Part shown: piece after piece, positions 1 to 11,578 of the stretch
Position numbering within the stretch: position 1 is the first letter of the stretch
Layout of the letters: every line of letters begins with the position of its first letter
Source: Edaphochlamys debaryana
Taxonomy: Eukaryota > Chlorophyta > Chlorophyceae > Chlamydomonadales
DNA length: 64,000 nt
Direction: 5' to 3'
NCBI GenBank assembly: GCA_016858145.1
Contig: JAEHOE010000018.1
Span: forward strand, 1-64,000
The notes under the pieces: generated by a model
Databases searched by the model: none
Told to the model about the DNA's origin: nothing
What the model saw: the letters and a program-made list of their open reading frames with translations, nothing else
Made by a program: the position numbers and the translations under genes

Positions 1-128
1 TCTCGTTGGCATTAGGTTTGTCTCAAGTGTAATGCATGTATGTTCGGTAGTCTGACGTAGCAGCGGGTTTGATGACGCAGGTCGGTAGTTATGTGCAGGA
101 TGACACGCGAGACGCTGCTGTTACGGCC

Positions 129-1060
129 CTATGGTGGCGCTAGGTTTACTGGGTGGGGGGTGGTGAGAGCTGCAACAAGTGGAGACCGACGCGTTGGGTA
201 TTGGGCAGTAATTTCGACGTTGGTCGAACGGCACCGATGTGCAGACATCATATGCAGCGTGCAAGCAACTTCGACCCTCGCATAGATAACAATCGTGCGA
301 ACATGGTAGCAGCCACCGTCACGGTCATGAAAAGTTGTGTCCCAATCCTGCTCGGGCCACCCCCCTGACCTCGCGGGGCCACCCACCCGGCCGAAATTTG
401 CATCATCGGTAACCACTTGCCCGGTAGGCGCGAGGAATTCACCAGTCCAGCCGTGACCCCTGCGTGCACTACGGTCTGCCAGAGGCGATTCCCGCAGCCA
501 ACTGATCACGCCCTGGCGTCGATCACGATTGTGCCCTTCCAGTCGTCGACCCGCATGTCTGCACCGACCCCGACAATTGCGGCGCGGTGAGCATCCAGGA
601 GCGCCCACGACGGAACACTCCTGTTTGCGCCCATTCCGCCGATGGCGACGTGTACCAAGCAGCCACTAATGGCCGACATATCTCCGCGATGGAAGAGGCA
701 TCTGTCCATTGGCAACAAGGCGGAGCTTGGTGCCTCCATCACTCCCGCTGTCGCGCCCCGACTCCATTGCAGTCCCGACCTCCATTTTTGCCACCACCCG
801 CGCCGAGCAGGCTTGCCAGGTCATCGGGAGCTCGGTGAAGAGATCAGCAACGAGCTTCTTTGACATCCGGTACGGCAGTCTTGAGAAGCACCCCTGGATG
901 TGCCTGAACTCGCTGCTCAGCAGGACTTGGATTCCGCCACGAGCGTGGCATTCGATGTATCTGCAGGAATTGAAACGGTCGGGCGTGTTGGCGATGGGCG
1001 GGTGCGTAGCCGACGACGGCCAAGGGGGACTTGCCCCTTCGATTTGAGTAGATCACCCGG
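129..1060 (-). pseudogene. Decayed minus-strand coding remnant, unknown
   Basis: Short stretches on the minus strand read like real protein but are not joined in one frame. The clearest runs from about 960 down to 720 and contains YIECHARGGIQVLLSS and, further on, MSKKLVADLFTELPMTWQ. Another at about 610-510 contains SVPSWALLDAHRAAIVGVG, and one at 470-380 contains GEFLAPTGQVVTDDANFG. Frame changes between segments and the absence of convincing intron borders suggest a broken gene; unrecognised small introns are the alternative. I do not recognise the family. Nothing supportable is seen on the plus strand. Confidence 0.3.
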
Positions 1061-1369
1061 TTGCTGTGGTCGCAGAGTTACCATAGATCCCGCACATATC
1101 GAAGAGAGGCGGACGGAGGAGATGGGAGCCGTCTTGCGTATGTTCTCAGGACGATTTTGCACCTTGAGCCCCAGTGTCTGTGCGGCGGACCTACCTGTGG
1201 TTTTGCGCGAGGAATGGTCGCACCAAGTTGTGAGACGCCGGATGGTTGGGGGCGCTCAGTTGTGTAATCCAAAGTCTTTGTTGGTGCTCTCGCAGGCCCA
1301 CCTTGGGGGTCGGGAGTGTTGAGAGTCACCATGACCGCGCACTCGGTCACCACCACTTGTGAGATGTCA

Positions 1370-3150
1370 TACCCGTCCGTAGAGGCGACGTAGGAAGGAC
1401 TCGACGATCTTTGATGCGCACCTGCATTGACTGCTCCGAGAACGAGAAGTCGGCATCCGGAGCGATTGATGGGCTTTGCGGCTGTGAGGCGGCCGAAGGG
1501 AGTTAGCGACCGCCCCTCCAGCGAGTACCAGTCCGTTGGGCCCCTTCACGTCTTTAGCGATCCACCCGTGCACTAGCGCTTCCACGTTGGTTGCGTCTGC
1601 CCACATCATGACCTCTCCCATGTTCTCCAGCAGCAGGAACCAGCGGCGACGTAATCGGAGCCGCGGTGGACTGGTCAGCCACGCGGACGCGAGGAGTGGA
1701 CTCGAACAGTATCGCGGAGATGGGCGCTGACGCCGCGTACCAGCGTCGAGGGGGGCATTGGCAGGGTGGTCTGGGTCCGTCGCAGGTCGTACCAGTGCAG
1801 CAAGCACCTGAAGCATTCATCACACGATATAGTCGAGAGGGGTGCCAAAGAGTCACTCGGCAGCGACGTTTCGTACCTCTCCAGCATGTAGGACGCGCCC
1901 GCTCCCGGAGCCAGAAAGCGTGAACGCGAGACAACCCTCGCCGTCTTGGTCGGCGCTGACACGCTGCAGCCATCCGAGGTCAACCCTGCCCGACCAGGGA
2001 AGGGCTGCGTCCAGGGCTCTAAGGACCAGGCGCTCCTCATTCGGCGACCAGAGGGCGGCGTTGATCTTGAGGACGCTTCCTTCTGTCACCACGTGCTCCG
2101 GGGGTCCTTCTAGAATGCAGGGCCGACTCATGCAGTCCCGCAGGGTCTCCATGACCGACGGCTCTGAAAGGAAATGATTCAGAGTCTGAGCTAACGAACA
2201 TGTGTCCGTGAGGTGCCGTCGTCGCGAATTGTCACTTCTTACCGTCTGCTCTTTCGATGACATTGAGCAGGCCCATGACCCCGTCAAGTCCAGCCGACAT
2301 GAGGCGGTGTGCGCGTCGGGTGTAGCCGAGGGAGGCGGGCAGCGTATTCGCCGACGAAGTCATCTACGGTCCGCAGGAAAGCATCGTGGGTGAGCGGGAA
2401 TCTGTTCGAACGATCGACAGTGGGGCGACGCCGTTCTCACCGTCGTCGTACACGGAACTCATCTGATTCCTGAACATCGTTTCGGTCTCGTCCTCATATC
2501 GCTCGCGCCAGTCCTTCATCGACCCTGCGAATGGAGGGGAAGTGTTCGGTTCTGCGTTGCCGTCGATAGCTATGCCCCTCTACACCCCGGTGGCACTCGC
2601 ACCTTTGTCACGGTTCCGCGACGCTCCTGCCACGTTGGCGAGGTACTCCTGTACCTCTTCCAGCCTGCGGCGGTCGTCGTCGTTCATGGCACCCACAAAC
2701 TTTCCGGCAGCAGGACGCCTTCCTCCAACGCGGCAGTGTAGTTACTCATCTCAAAGCCGCCTGGAAACGAAGAGGGGGACCGCGCTTGTTGATGGCAGCC
2801 TTGACGGCAGAGCACGATGGCACAGTTGGCTCGCAACGTGGCTCCCCACCTCCACCTCGGCCCTGACCATAACAGGTTGACTTACGGGGGATAGAGGTCC
2901 TTCCAACGGCAATTCGGAGAACACTAGGTCGTTGACGCGAGCGCGGCTTTCAGGAGTGTCGGCTGTCGAAAGGCGGGCGCAAACCCCCCTGCAGGGAACA
3001 CGTCTGCGAGGAAGAAACTCCCTAGTGACAAAACCACTCAACTTGAGAATGGCACGGGACGCGAATGAGACTTACGGGGAAGGTCTCCTGGCACACACGC
3101 CGCAGCCAATTCGCCATGTCGGGAAGCGGCTTGGTGCTAGTGGGTAATGT
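1370..3150 (-). pseudogene. Probable degenerate, inverted copy of the LRR-like family
   Basis: Several minus-strand segments have coding character: about 3040-2880 (contains VNDLVFSELPLEGP), 2740-2590 (MNDDDRRRLEEVQEYLA), 2540-2395 (MKDWRERYEDETETMFRNQM), 2287-1853 and about 1640-1480 (LLLENMGEVMMWADATNVEAL). They lie in different frames, with stops between them. The order of elements resembles the intact family member at 11579-14083 and the broken one at 9246-11115: an LRR-like part with residues like SARLNSL / SRARVNDL, then a W..(V/L)E segment, then a short helical end. I infer a third paralog, inverted and decayed. The similarity was judged by eye and is weak, so an unrelated pseudogene is possible. 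Confidence 0.4.
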
Positions 3151-3407
3151 CCAGCCGGAGGCCCGCGTCTTGTGTAGTGGTTGCTTACAATGCTGCGATT
3201 GTCTGGAAAGCTGGTCGGGCGCGGACTAAAAGGCCCGGAGTTGTACGACATGACCGTTCGTGCAGGCCGTCGCCCTGAGGCCCTGACAATCACAACGACA
3301 CCACTCGGAATTGTGCTTGCTCTGCTACAAAAAACACCGTGGTCTGTAGCCGAGCGCCGCTGCGGACGTTTGAATGCAGCGGTGGTTCGAGCACAACAAA
3401 GCTAGCC

Positions 3408-5370
3408 ATGAGCCTCATCTCTTCGCTGAGTATCAGCTCAGATTCCGTTAAGCACTTGTTCAAAAAAGCAGCAAAGGATCGGCAGGACGCGGGGGAAGAC
3501 TCGCCAATCGCGGCTGCTCTCGGGAGCGCAGCGGCCCAGGGTACTTCACTCGTGAGTCTGACAATGCTGCCGATCGCCCGGCAACCATCCACTGCAATTT
3601 CGTGCCTCGCCCTGGCAGGCCTCGTGAATGACCGCACAACAGCGAACCAGGCTGCCAACCAGGCTGCACCAAGGGCCCGGAGATACGAGCTCCAGAACGA
3701 GATTAATGAACTCCGACTGGGAACGGTGAGAGTGCGGAGCCGAGGGTGACAGGTCCCACGCCTACAATTGCGACAGGTTCTGCCCTCTTTGCAGCTCGTG
3801 GACTTCTATAAAGACGCGGGCACGACGATGGTGACGCCACTCGTCTACGTGGCGCCCCAGCCGCTCAACCCCAACGACGTGACATCGGCGCCGTTGAGGG
3901 TTGCCGACCTCACCGACCCCGGTGCCGTGTTCGACGGTGGAGATGGGACCCTCGCGTGCGACTTTTCGGGCATCATCTGTCTGGCAGACGATTTCAAGAA
4001 CGCCAGCAGCCTGGAACGCGTGCACATGGTGCGGGAGACGGCCCTGCGGGACCTGCTGATGCCGGTCTCGAACAAACCAGAGACCGCGGGCGGCGAGGAG
4101 AGTTGGAGGTGCGTCCCCGCTCCGTCTGCGGCATCGGAAGCGCCCGCAAGCAGAGAGAGCGCCTGCAGCATGCCGCCACCCTCCGCCCCGGGGGTGGCCG
4201 AGATGGCGCTGGCGGTGCCGGTGGGTGTTGTCAAAGTTGGGCCTTGCCTAGGGGTGTTTCCTGACACAGTGGGCCGTGTGGAAAAGGCTGGGTACTCAAG
4301 CGCGAGCCCGCGACATCTCTCAGGAAGGCAGCGTGACTCGTTGTGCTTACTCGCCTTCCTCGCTTCTCACGCCCCTGTGGTTATCGCACCCCGTTGAACG
4401 TTCGCAGATACTGGTCAAGGTCACCGACAACGCGACGGTCTACCACACGCCGGTGGCCATCGTCAGCGCCGCCCGGTCCTCGGTCCGCAAGGTCCGGTTC
4501 GAGTTCTGGCCGAGCAGCGATGTGAGCTTCCTCGGACTCGCGGAATTCTGGGACCTGGGTGACGGCCTCTTCAAGATCCGGCCGGTGCGCAAGTGGGTAT
4601 TCGACGTGATGCGGTCCTCGTGGTTGGTCCAAGAGGGTGGGCCGGTGTACAACATCAAGGCGTTCACGACGAAATGGCGGCGAGTCCGGCCGCAGGTCGG
4701 CCGGCCGCCTTCCAACCTCGGAGACGCGCTCGACACTGGGGGCCGGGCGGCTGGGGGGCGCACCTACGCCGCGGGCGGAGCCGAGGGCCCGGCCGCTGGC
4801 GCAGGCCGGAACATCGGGTCCGGTGCGGGCGAGGGTGGCGGCAGCGGCGAGCGGATGAGGAAGCCGTCATCCAAGGTGCGAGGAGTAACGCGGAGAAGTT
4901 GGCCGTTTGCACGCTTCCCGTAAACTATGGTCGCGGCCGTGCTCTGTCCAACCGTCGCTCGCCCCTGCATGGCCTTGTGCAGCCCTGCAGGCCGGCATCT
5001 AACAAGCGGCGCCGCGGGGAGGGCGGCAGGGACGACGACGACAGCGACTACAGCGCAGGGAAGGTAGGTTCGCCGACCGATGGTCGTTGGAGAGTCAGCG
5101 CCATTGTTCGTCGAGCGGACTTGAGCGTCCGGCTAACGAGCCTCCTCTCCGACATTGGATCCCTTCCCTCAGGACGGCGGCCCGTCAGCTGGCGGAAAGG
5201 GCGCGGGTCGCGGCGTGGTCCACGGCGGAGAGCGGCGGAACGCTGGGAAGCAAGGCGGCGGCGCAACTCCCCGGGCAGGTGGAGGCAGGCCATCGCGCGC
5301 CAAGGGCGGGGCGAGAACCGACGCAGCCCACGACAAGGTGCGCAAGGCGGGAGCAATACGTCTGGTCTAG
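3408..5370 (+). CDS. Unrecognised multi-exon protein with acidic and Gly-rich basic tail
   Basis: Five exons fit: 3408-3725, 3777 to about 4108, a third starting at 4332 or 4408 and ending at 4875, 4983-5063 and 5173-5370. Introns 1, 3 and 4 have GT-AG borders and all fall in phase 0. Intron 2 is ambiguous. The strong GTGCGT donor at 4109 needs the acceptor at 4331; the better-looking acceptor at 4407 would need a weaker donor. The protein begins MSLISSLSISSDSVKHLFKK, has a globular middle (for example VRKVRFEFWPSSDVSFLGLA), then an Asp run (DDDDSDYS) and a glycine/lysine/arginine-rich end that could bind nucleic acid. No known domain is recognised. It is followed 63 bp later by another orphan gene on the same strand. 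Confidence 0.6.
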
Positions 5371-5433
5371 ATCACACGGCGGCGATTCTACTTATGGTTC
5401 GGCCCCTAACAGCAGCGCTGGTTTCTCGCTGCT

Positions 5434-6839
5434 GATGAACGCCTTCGCAATCAATGAAACGCAGGGCGAGAGCCAGGAGGGTGGTCTGACCTCCAGCGCG
5501 AGCGCGCCGCGCGCGGCGACGTTGGCCTCGACGTACAAGCGAGGGAGCAGCATGACCGTCCTGCCGTGGTCCGCCGCGCTGGACGGACCGGCGCCTCTCC
5601 AGCTGCCGACGCTCGCGGCCGCGCTGGCCCTGCAGCGGGTGGCTGCCGTCGTGGCGAACAGCGCCACAGCGGGCTCGTCGTGCGCCGCGATGAACAGCTC
5701 CGGCGAGGCCGCAACGTTCTCGGTCCCACCTGATGGCAAGGTCATGACGGTGAGCGCTGAGCCGGGGAGCATCTGGGAGCGGGAGCCCAGGTCCGTTCCC
5801 GTCATGACGGCAGCGCAGCTGGAGTACCTCATCCGCCTTTCGCGCGGCGCGCGATGGCTAGCCGACGACAGCCCGGGTAGCGTTGCCGTGCGTGGAGCCA
5901 TCGCGGAGCAAGCCTGGTCGGAGGTGGGCATGCTGTCCGCAGCCTCGCACCTGATAGAGGGCGGGCTGGTGGCAGCGCACGAGCAATTCCCGGGGCTAGC
6001 GTTTTCAGTCGTGGGCGGGCTCCCGATGTACAGACAGAGTCAGAGAACATCGCGGCCAGCGACGGTAGTGTCGTGCCTGTGCCCGGCATGTGCCACCGAC
6101 CGGGAGGCAGCAGCGACGTTGTATGCCATTGACGCTGATGACGGAATCCACGCCGCCTATTCCTTCGGCGCGCGACACGCTGTCGTGGGCCGGGGGCCGC
6201 GCGACTCGTTCGACCTCTTCACGCTGTACCCGCGCCTGGACGCCGGCCCTTGCGCAGGCGAGGGTGGCGACAGCGTGTTGAGCCGCGCGCAATCGGTCGC
6301 GGGTTCGGAGGCGCACCAGGCGATGATCTCGTCGTCGGCGCTGGCGTGCTCTAAGCTGCTGCCCTGCCGAATAATTGGCGGAGCGCGGGGCGCTGACGAG
6401 CCCCGGTGGACCCCGGCGGTGGTCGGCGCGGCGCTGGCGCTTGCAGAATCCCCGCGCATCGCGCAGACGCTGGGGAGTTGCGTGGTGAATGGCCGGAGCG
6501 TCTTTGGGGAGCAGGACCGCCACGGCTTTCCCCTCGCCGCCCAGCTCACCCTCAGCGCGATGGGCTACAAGACGCCGCCGTCCTGGGCGAATGCGCCGCT
6601 GCTGCTTGTAGCGGCGTTAGGCTCTGGATTTGTGGTGCGACGACGAGGCGCTGACAAGCGAGCCCTCCAGCAGCGGCCCGAGTGCCAGTGGCGACGAGGA
6701 CAGCGGCGACAGTGACTTCATATTGGAGGAGGAAGGAGAGGACGAGAGCAGTATGAGCGGCTCGGAGGCGGAGGAGACGGAATCAGTTAGCGGGGATTCG
6801 AGTGAGTGGCGCACGGGAACGGAGGAGGACGAGGACTGA
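5434..6839 (+). CDS. Unrecognised protein, Ala-rich, with acidic C-terminal tail in a shifted frame
   Basis: The reading frame from ATG 5434 (MNAFAINETQGESQ) is open for about 400 codons with few low-complexity stretches; LEYLIRLSRGARWLADDSPG and WTPAVVGAALALAESPRIA look folded. At about 6630 this frame turns into an Arg/Gln-rich end and stops at 6715. The +1 frame continues from about 6630 to 6839 as a strongly acidic Ser/Glu/Asp tail ending in DED. The acidic tail looks like the true end, which needs a frameshift or an unusually short intron (there is a GTGCGA at about 6634). No family is recognised. It lies between two other orphan genes on the same strand, with similarly charged tails. 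Confidence 0.5.
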
Positions 6840-7117
6840 TGTCGTGAGCGACTGAGCCTCGCGGGAGAGGGGAGCGTATGTTGGTGTTGTTCTGAACACA
6901 CTGGAGCCGCAGGGTAGCAAGTTGACGGCGAAACTGGAGAGTTTGGGACTAGTGCGTCGATATGGGATGGGCTAAGGCTTGCGTGACTTAAGGGAGGGCC
7001 CTCCAAGCGATCCGTCCGTACAACATTGTTCAGCCTGTAAAGGACTACTGCAGTGCTTCCTTCATTTGCTCCCCTCTACCGACTGTTCAGACGACCGATT
7101 TCGTTAGCTCCCGACCA

Positions 7118-8626
7118 TTGAGGCCACGAGCAGACAGCATGGTGCTGCAAATCCGCGTCTGGCCCGACATCCGAGGCGCCTTGCAACAGGTGCATCGTGC
7201 CATTCAACGGGGGCTTAAAAACATGTTGAGCGGGGGAAACCCCACCGCAGACCAGCTCGCTGAGCTGAGCATCTACAGTGAGTCCCTGCGGCGTTGGCAT
7301 TTTCCAGCCCTGCAGAACTGCATGTACCAATGCTCACGCGCCAAGTCTTGTCACGCGCAGAAGCCGTGGAGATTGTGGACACCGGAAAGCTGCACCACAG
7401 CATGGACGCTGGCCGCTGTGGGTCCTTCAAGCAGGTAAACGCTCTCAGAATAGGAAGCTTTCGGATGGCGGCGATAAGGGGCCCCAGAGTTCAACGCAAT
7501 GCCCTACTAGGTGGACAACATGCTCAAGTCCACGAGTAAACTGCTGGCGCGTCCGGAGGTGATCGTGGGAAACGCCCTCACTGTCACTACCCAGAGGGGC
7601 GGCTTCATGCCCATCTCCGGGGACCCGCCCGTGGGGGACGTCGTGTGTGACACACGAGCCACGACCAGCCTCGCTGCCTGTGTGATCACACTGGAGTGCA
7701 AGCCCCTGGAGATGCGCAACATGACCCCCGAGTGCACGCTTGTCCTGTCCAAGCGGAAGGACCCGCCTTCCGCCGAGATTCTGTACTGCATGCCGGTGAG
7801 ACTAATTCTTCTCAACACTGTGCCGCCGGGTGCGTGGTCCACATCCACATTGCAATGACGGTTCCACGTTTGCTATCACTTTGCCACGCAGCAGACTATC
7901 TACCTGGACGGGCGAGCGTACTTGCCCGGGTTGGTGCTTTCATACGACGAGGCTTTCACGACCTCCTTCGGGGCGACCGTCGAGGCCATCCCGCTCGAGA
8001 CGGTTGATCTCCTGGGCCTGGTGATGGTTGATCAAAGCAACCCTCTAGCGATCAGTGTCGGGGAGCTCACCGCCTGCGAGCTGTACCGTCTCGCGATGGT
8101 AGCTCGGGACGCGGGGGTCATGGCGGACCCTGACTGGGACAAGGACTCGCGCTGGTTCGGTGGAGACCCTTCCATCATCCGCTCGGGGGAGGGTGGAGTG
8201 TTCCAAACCTTCTACGGCGTGAGGCGCCAGCTCATGGCTGGGCCCCCTCCGCCTGCCGGGGTTCCGCCAGTCGCGTCCGGAGGACCCGCGAGCCGCCCGC
8301 GGTCGGCCAACACCGCGCAGCCCGCGCCTGGTGCTGGAATGGACGCGATGGGGGCGTTGGGCGCCGGCGGGTCTGGACCCGGGCCGTCAGGAGCCGGAAA
8401 GGTGGGCGTCAGCCCAGCAGACGGTGCCGCGACCAAGCGTGCAGCCGACAGCGAGCTCGCGCCAGACGGAGGGCGGCGAGCGTCGCGGCAGAGGTGGACG
8501 ATCGAGGAGTGCTTCGAGCAACACCGACTGCAGGTGGCGGCAACGGCAGCGGCAGCACGGGCGGGGGCCACTTACGACGAGGATGATGTCATTCACCTCA
8601 CCCAATCCACGCAATCCACACAGTGA
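7118..8626 (+). CDS. Unrecognised four-exon protein
   Basis: Exons 7118-7277, 7361-7434, 7511-7795 and 7892-8626 join with GT-AG introns in consistent phase and give about 417 aa. The start could instead be the Met at 7139, giving MVLQIRVWPDIRGALQQVHR. Exon 3 contains a beta-rich stretch (VIVGNALTVTTQRGGFMPIS) with several Cys. Exon 4 begins QTIYLDGRAYLPGLVLSYDE and ends in a Pro/Gly/Ala-rich linker, a basic patch and an acidic end with a Gln-Ser-Thr repeat. No domain is recognised. The split into a compact core and a disordered charged tail is shared with the two genes upstream, which hints at related function but does not show it. Confidence 0.65.
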
Positions 8627-9245
8627 TGGGTGGGGGATCGTGCCACCACCCCTGCAGCGCATGTAGGCGACACGTCTGGGGACGAGGAGTGGACCGTGAA
8701 GCAGAGACGTGAGAGGACAGTGGCGAAGTGATCGTAGGCGTGTTGTTTGTGTGGGTTGCGACTCGGACTCATGCAGATTGGTTAGGCAAGGAAATCGCGA
8801 CCGAGGCTGGGGCTCAGCATTCATTTCGGTAGGGGACGGACTTGACGTCGAGGCAGGACCAGCGAGTCTTGACGCTGAGGCCTTTGGTAGCGATGCGGCC
8901 TCGAGGTCTGAGGCTGGCCGACTGTTGGGTCGTCGCTTCGAAACAACCGAAGCCGGGGGCTACGAGCCGCGCATGCCCAGCATCCTGGGTTAGGCGTTCT
9001 ACCTTCAGCGAACGCCCAAGCATCTGTAAGCTGCGGCCCTGGCACCGCTGCCGTCGTCCGGCACCACGCCAGTTGAGGTCGGTTGAAGTCGCCTGGGCCG
9101 TACTGCCAGCTGGGACGAATCCCGGGCCGCTTCTATGTTGCAGGCCGCTGCGCAATTCTCACATACATCCACGCTCTACATACAACCGCGGTGGATAGCA
9201 CACGGGCAGCGACCAGTGGCAAGGGCGAGCCTGCATTCCCTCGAA
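8627..9245. other. Intergenic, nothing recognised
   Basis: About 620 bp between an orphan gene and the LRR-like pseudogene. It probably carries the 3' UTR of the first and the upstream region of the second. No RNA gene or repeat was seen. Confidence 0.4.
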
Positions 9246-11115
9246 ATGGCCGCCGCTAACTCTTACCTCGGGCGACACGACGTGCCGACATTTACTGACG
9301 CTCTGGGCGTCGTGCTGAAACGGGGAATGCTATTCTCGAGCCTTAAAAAACTGAGGCTAGTAAGCAGCGAGGTTCGCGGATGCGTCGACCTCAACACCGA
9401 GTCGGTGTTCCTCAAGTCCCGCACTGGGCTCAACAATGCCCGGACCGACATAGCACCTGGAAAGGGTGGTGGACATCAAGTCGGCCGCCTCCTCGCCACC
9501 CTGGAACGACTGAGGTGTATCACCCTGCACGCGGCCGACCCCGCGGACGACCCCACACAACTCCGCGACATCTTGCGGTACATTCGTGAGTCAACCACGA
9601 GAGGGGCGGAAGTCTCGCACGTACGGATTGTGGGCTCGTCAATGCACTACGACGCCCACCCCATCGCGCCGCAAGACCTCGCCGCGGTGGCCGAGACGTT
9701 CCCAAACGTGACCGCCTTCACGCTGGAGACCAACCTCCGGAAAGGGGTGGACGGACCGGACTACAGCGTCCTGCACGATGCCCTCGTGCTCTGGAGTGCG
9801 CGGCTGAACAGCCTGACGCTTCCCAGCATGGACAGCCTGCAGGCCCTCACAGGCTGCAGCCTGCCCTGCGTGACCACGCTCGTCGTCGGCTCTTGAGACC
9901 GCAAGTGCTGTCCCAGGCTCGTGGAGAACCTCCATACCGCTCTCCCCTGCTTCCCGGCACTGCGAACTCTGGAGGTCAACGGCCGCGACACGTTCATCTA
10001 CGCCCCCGACCCAGCGAGCGTCGCGGGTTTGGCGGCGAGCTTGTGTGTGCACGCGCCGGCTGCTGCCCCGCAGCTGACACGGCTTCAAATCGGCGATGAT
10101 GTGGAGGTGGTCTGGAGCCTGCCTGACCAGACGCAGCTGGAAGGGCGACGCCTCAAGCGTTCACACGATGCTGGTGCACCTGGACCACACCGACCAACAC
10201 CTGTGGTGCGCCCTTGCGTCGCTGGTGGAGGCCTCCGCTCAAGCTCACCCGGCGTCGCTAGCGCCCACGTTCCGCATCAGCCACGCGCACGTTAGCGGAA
10301 CGGACATTCGGCAGGGGCTCGTCGATGTCGCAAGAGTCCTGAAGCTCTGCCGGTACGTGGGGACGCAGAACATCACGGTGCACCGACCTCGCCGCGACCA
10401 CGTCGTCGACATGATGGGCGTCCTGGGAGTGCCCACCACCCTCACGTGGTTTCCGTACGCGGGGTACCACCGGTACCACCACGATCTGGAGGCGATGAAG
10501 TCATCGGCATGGGCCACACGTTCACCTGCGGCCGCTGAGGCAGCATACGAGCGTGTGTGCCGCGCCGCCCGAGTGAGACTCAGGGACACCCGCCACGGGG
10601 CCTTCACGGTGGCGGACGCCCGCACCATCATCATAGTCAGCACGACCTCCTTTGCCCTCCATCTTCGCGACGCCATTTCCACGCTCGACCTCTACGGCAT
10701 CAAGCACACCACCGTGGAGTGGGCGGCCGAGCTCTTTGCCCACGCGCTCGTCACCAACGCGCCGGCCGATGGGGACGGCCTGCGCGTGTATGTCGTGCAG
10801 TGTGGGACGCGTGTGGCGGCAGGTCTGCTGCTGCAGGAGTTTTACCACCAAGACGGTGACCGCAGTAGCGGGAACCGCTTCCTGGCAAGCGACCAGGAGT
10901 GGAACGTCATCGTGGAAGAGGTGGGGCCCTACGCATCAACCATGCTCGACGGGAACACTCGTTCCTCTACGACTTGCAGGCCCCGACGCTACATAACGGC
11001 TACCGTGCGTTACGTGCAGGCACTCAAGGAGGCAGGCCCCGGCTGCAGCGGGAACGACTTCCTCTTCATCATCGAGCGCACTCAGCGCATGTACAGCTTG
11101 CACCCCGACGTTTGA
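9246..11115 (+). pseudogene. Broken LRR/F-box-like family member
   Basis: Reads from MAAANSYLGRHDVPTFTDAL. Its N-terminus aligns with the intact paralog at 11579: LRLVSSEVRGCVDLNTE here against IRLACKSFRSIFDTETDE there, the pattern of an F-box-like helix pair followed by leucine-rich segments. The frame meets TGA at 9894-9896, then resumes in the same frame (LVENLHTALPCFPALRTLEV). It shifts by one base near 10140-10150 into a long frame ending at 11115, and a second shift is likely near 10950, where another frame reads EHSFLYDLQAPTLHN. A 30-odd base intron around the TGA cannot be excluded, but that does not explain the shifts. Most likely a recent pseudogene, or an allele with assembly errors. 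Confidence 0.55.
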
Positions 11116-11578
11116 TAGGGATGGGCGTGGGGCAGTGGGGGTCGAGGGCCAGAAAAACGGGGTCGGGGGGGCGACGTGAGAATGAGCTCTCGTCAGTAAG
11201 CCGTCGCCGCGATGTAGCTGTTTTGATTGGAGAGGGGGGGGGATGCCCGACGCACACATGCAAATGGCCAGGGGTCGGCATATGATGGAGGCGCGAGCAA
11301 CGCTGTGTTTTAGAGGCGCTGTGACGAAGGGGGCGCCGGGGGCGGGGGGAAAGAGCCGGGGGTAGAGGCCACGGGGGAGGCTCATCGCGCCCTCCCGCAA
11401 CGCGCACGGCGTGATTGGGCGACCACCACACCGTGGGAAGAAACTTCCACAATTCCACGAGATGTAACAGAACGGCTCGGACGCTGACTTCCGCTGCACA
11501 ACATATTCAGAACAACGCTTGAGGGTGAAATTGCCATTGACGCTACGGCCCGCTCCGCGCACTGACGTAGCAGCTGCA

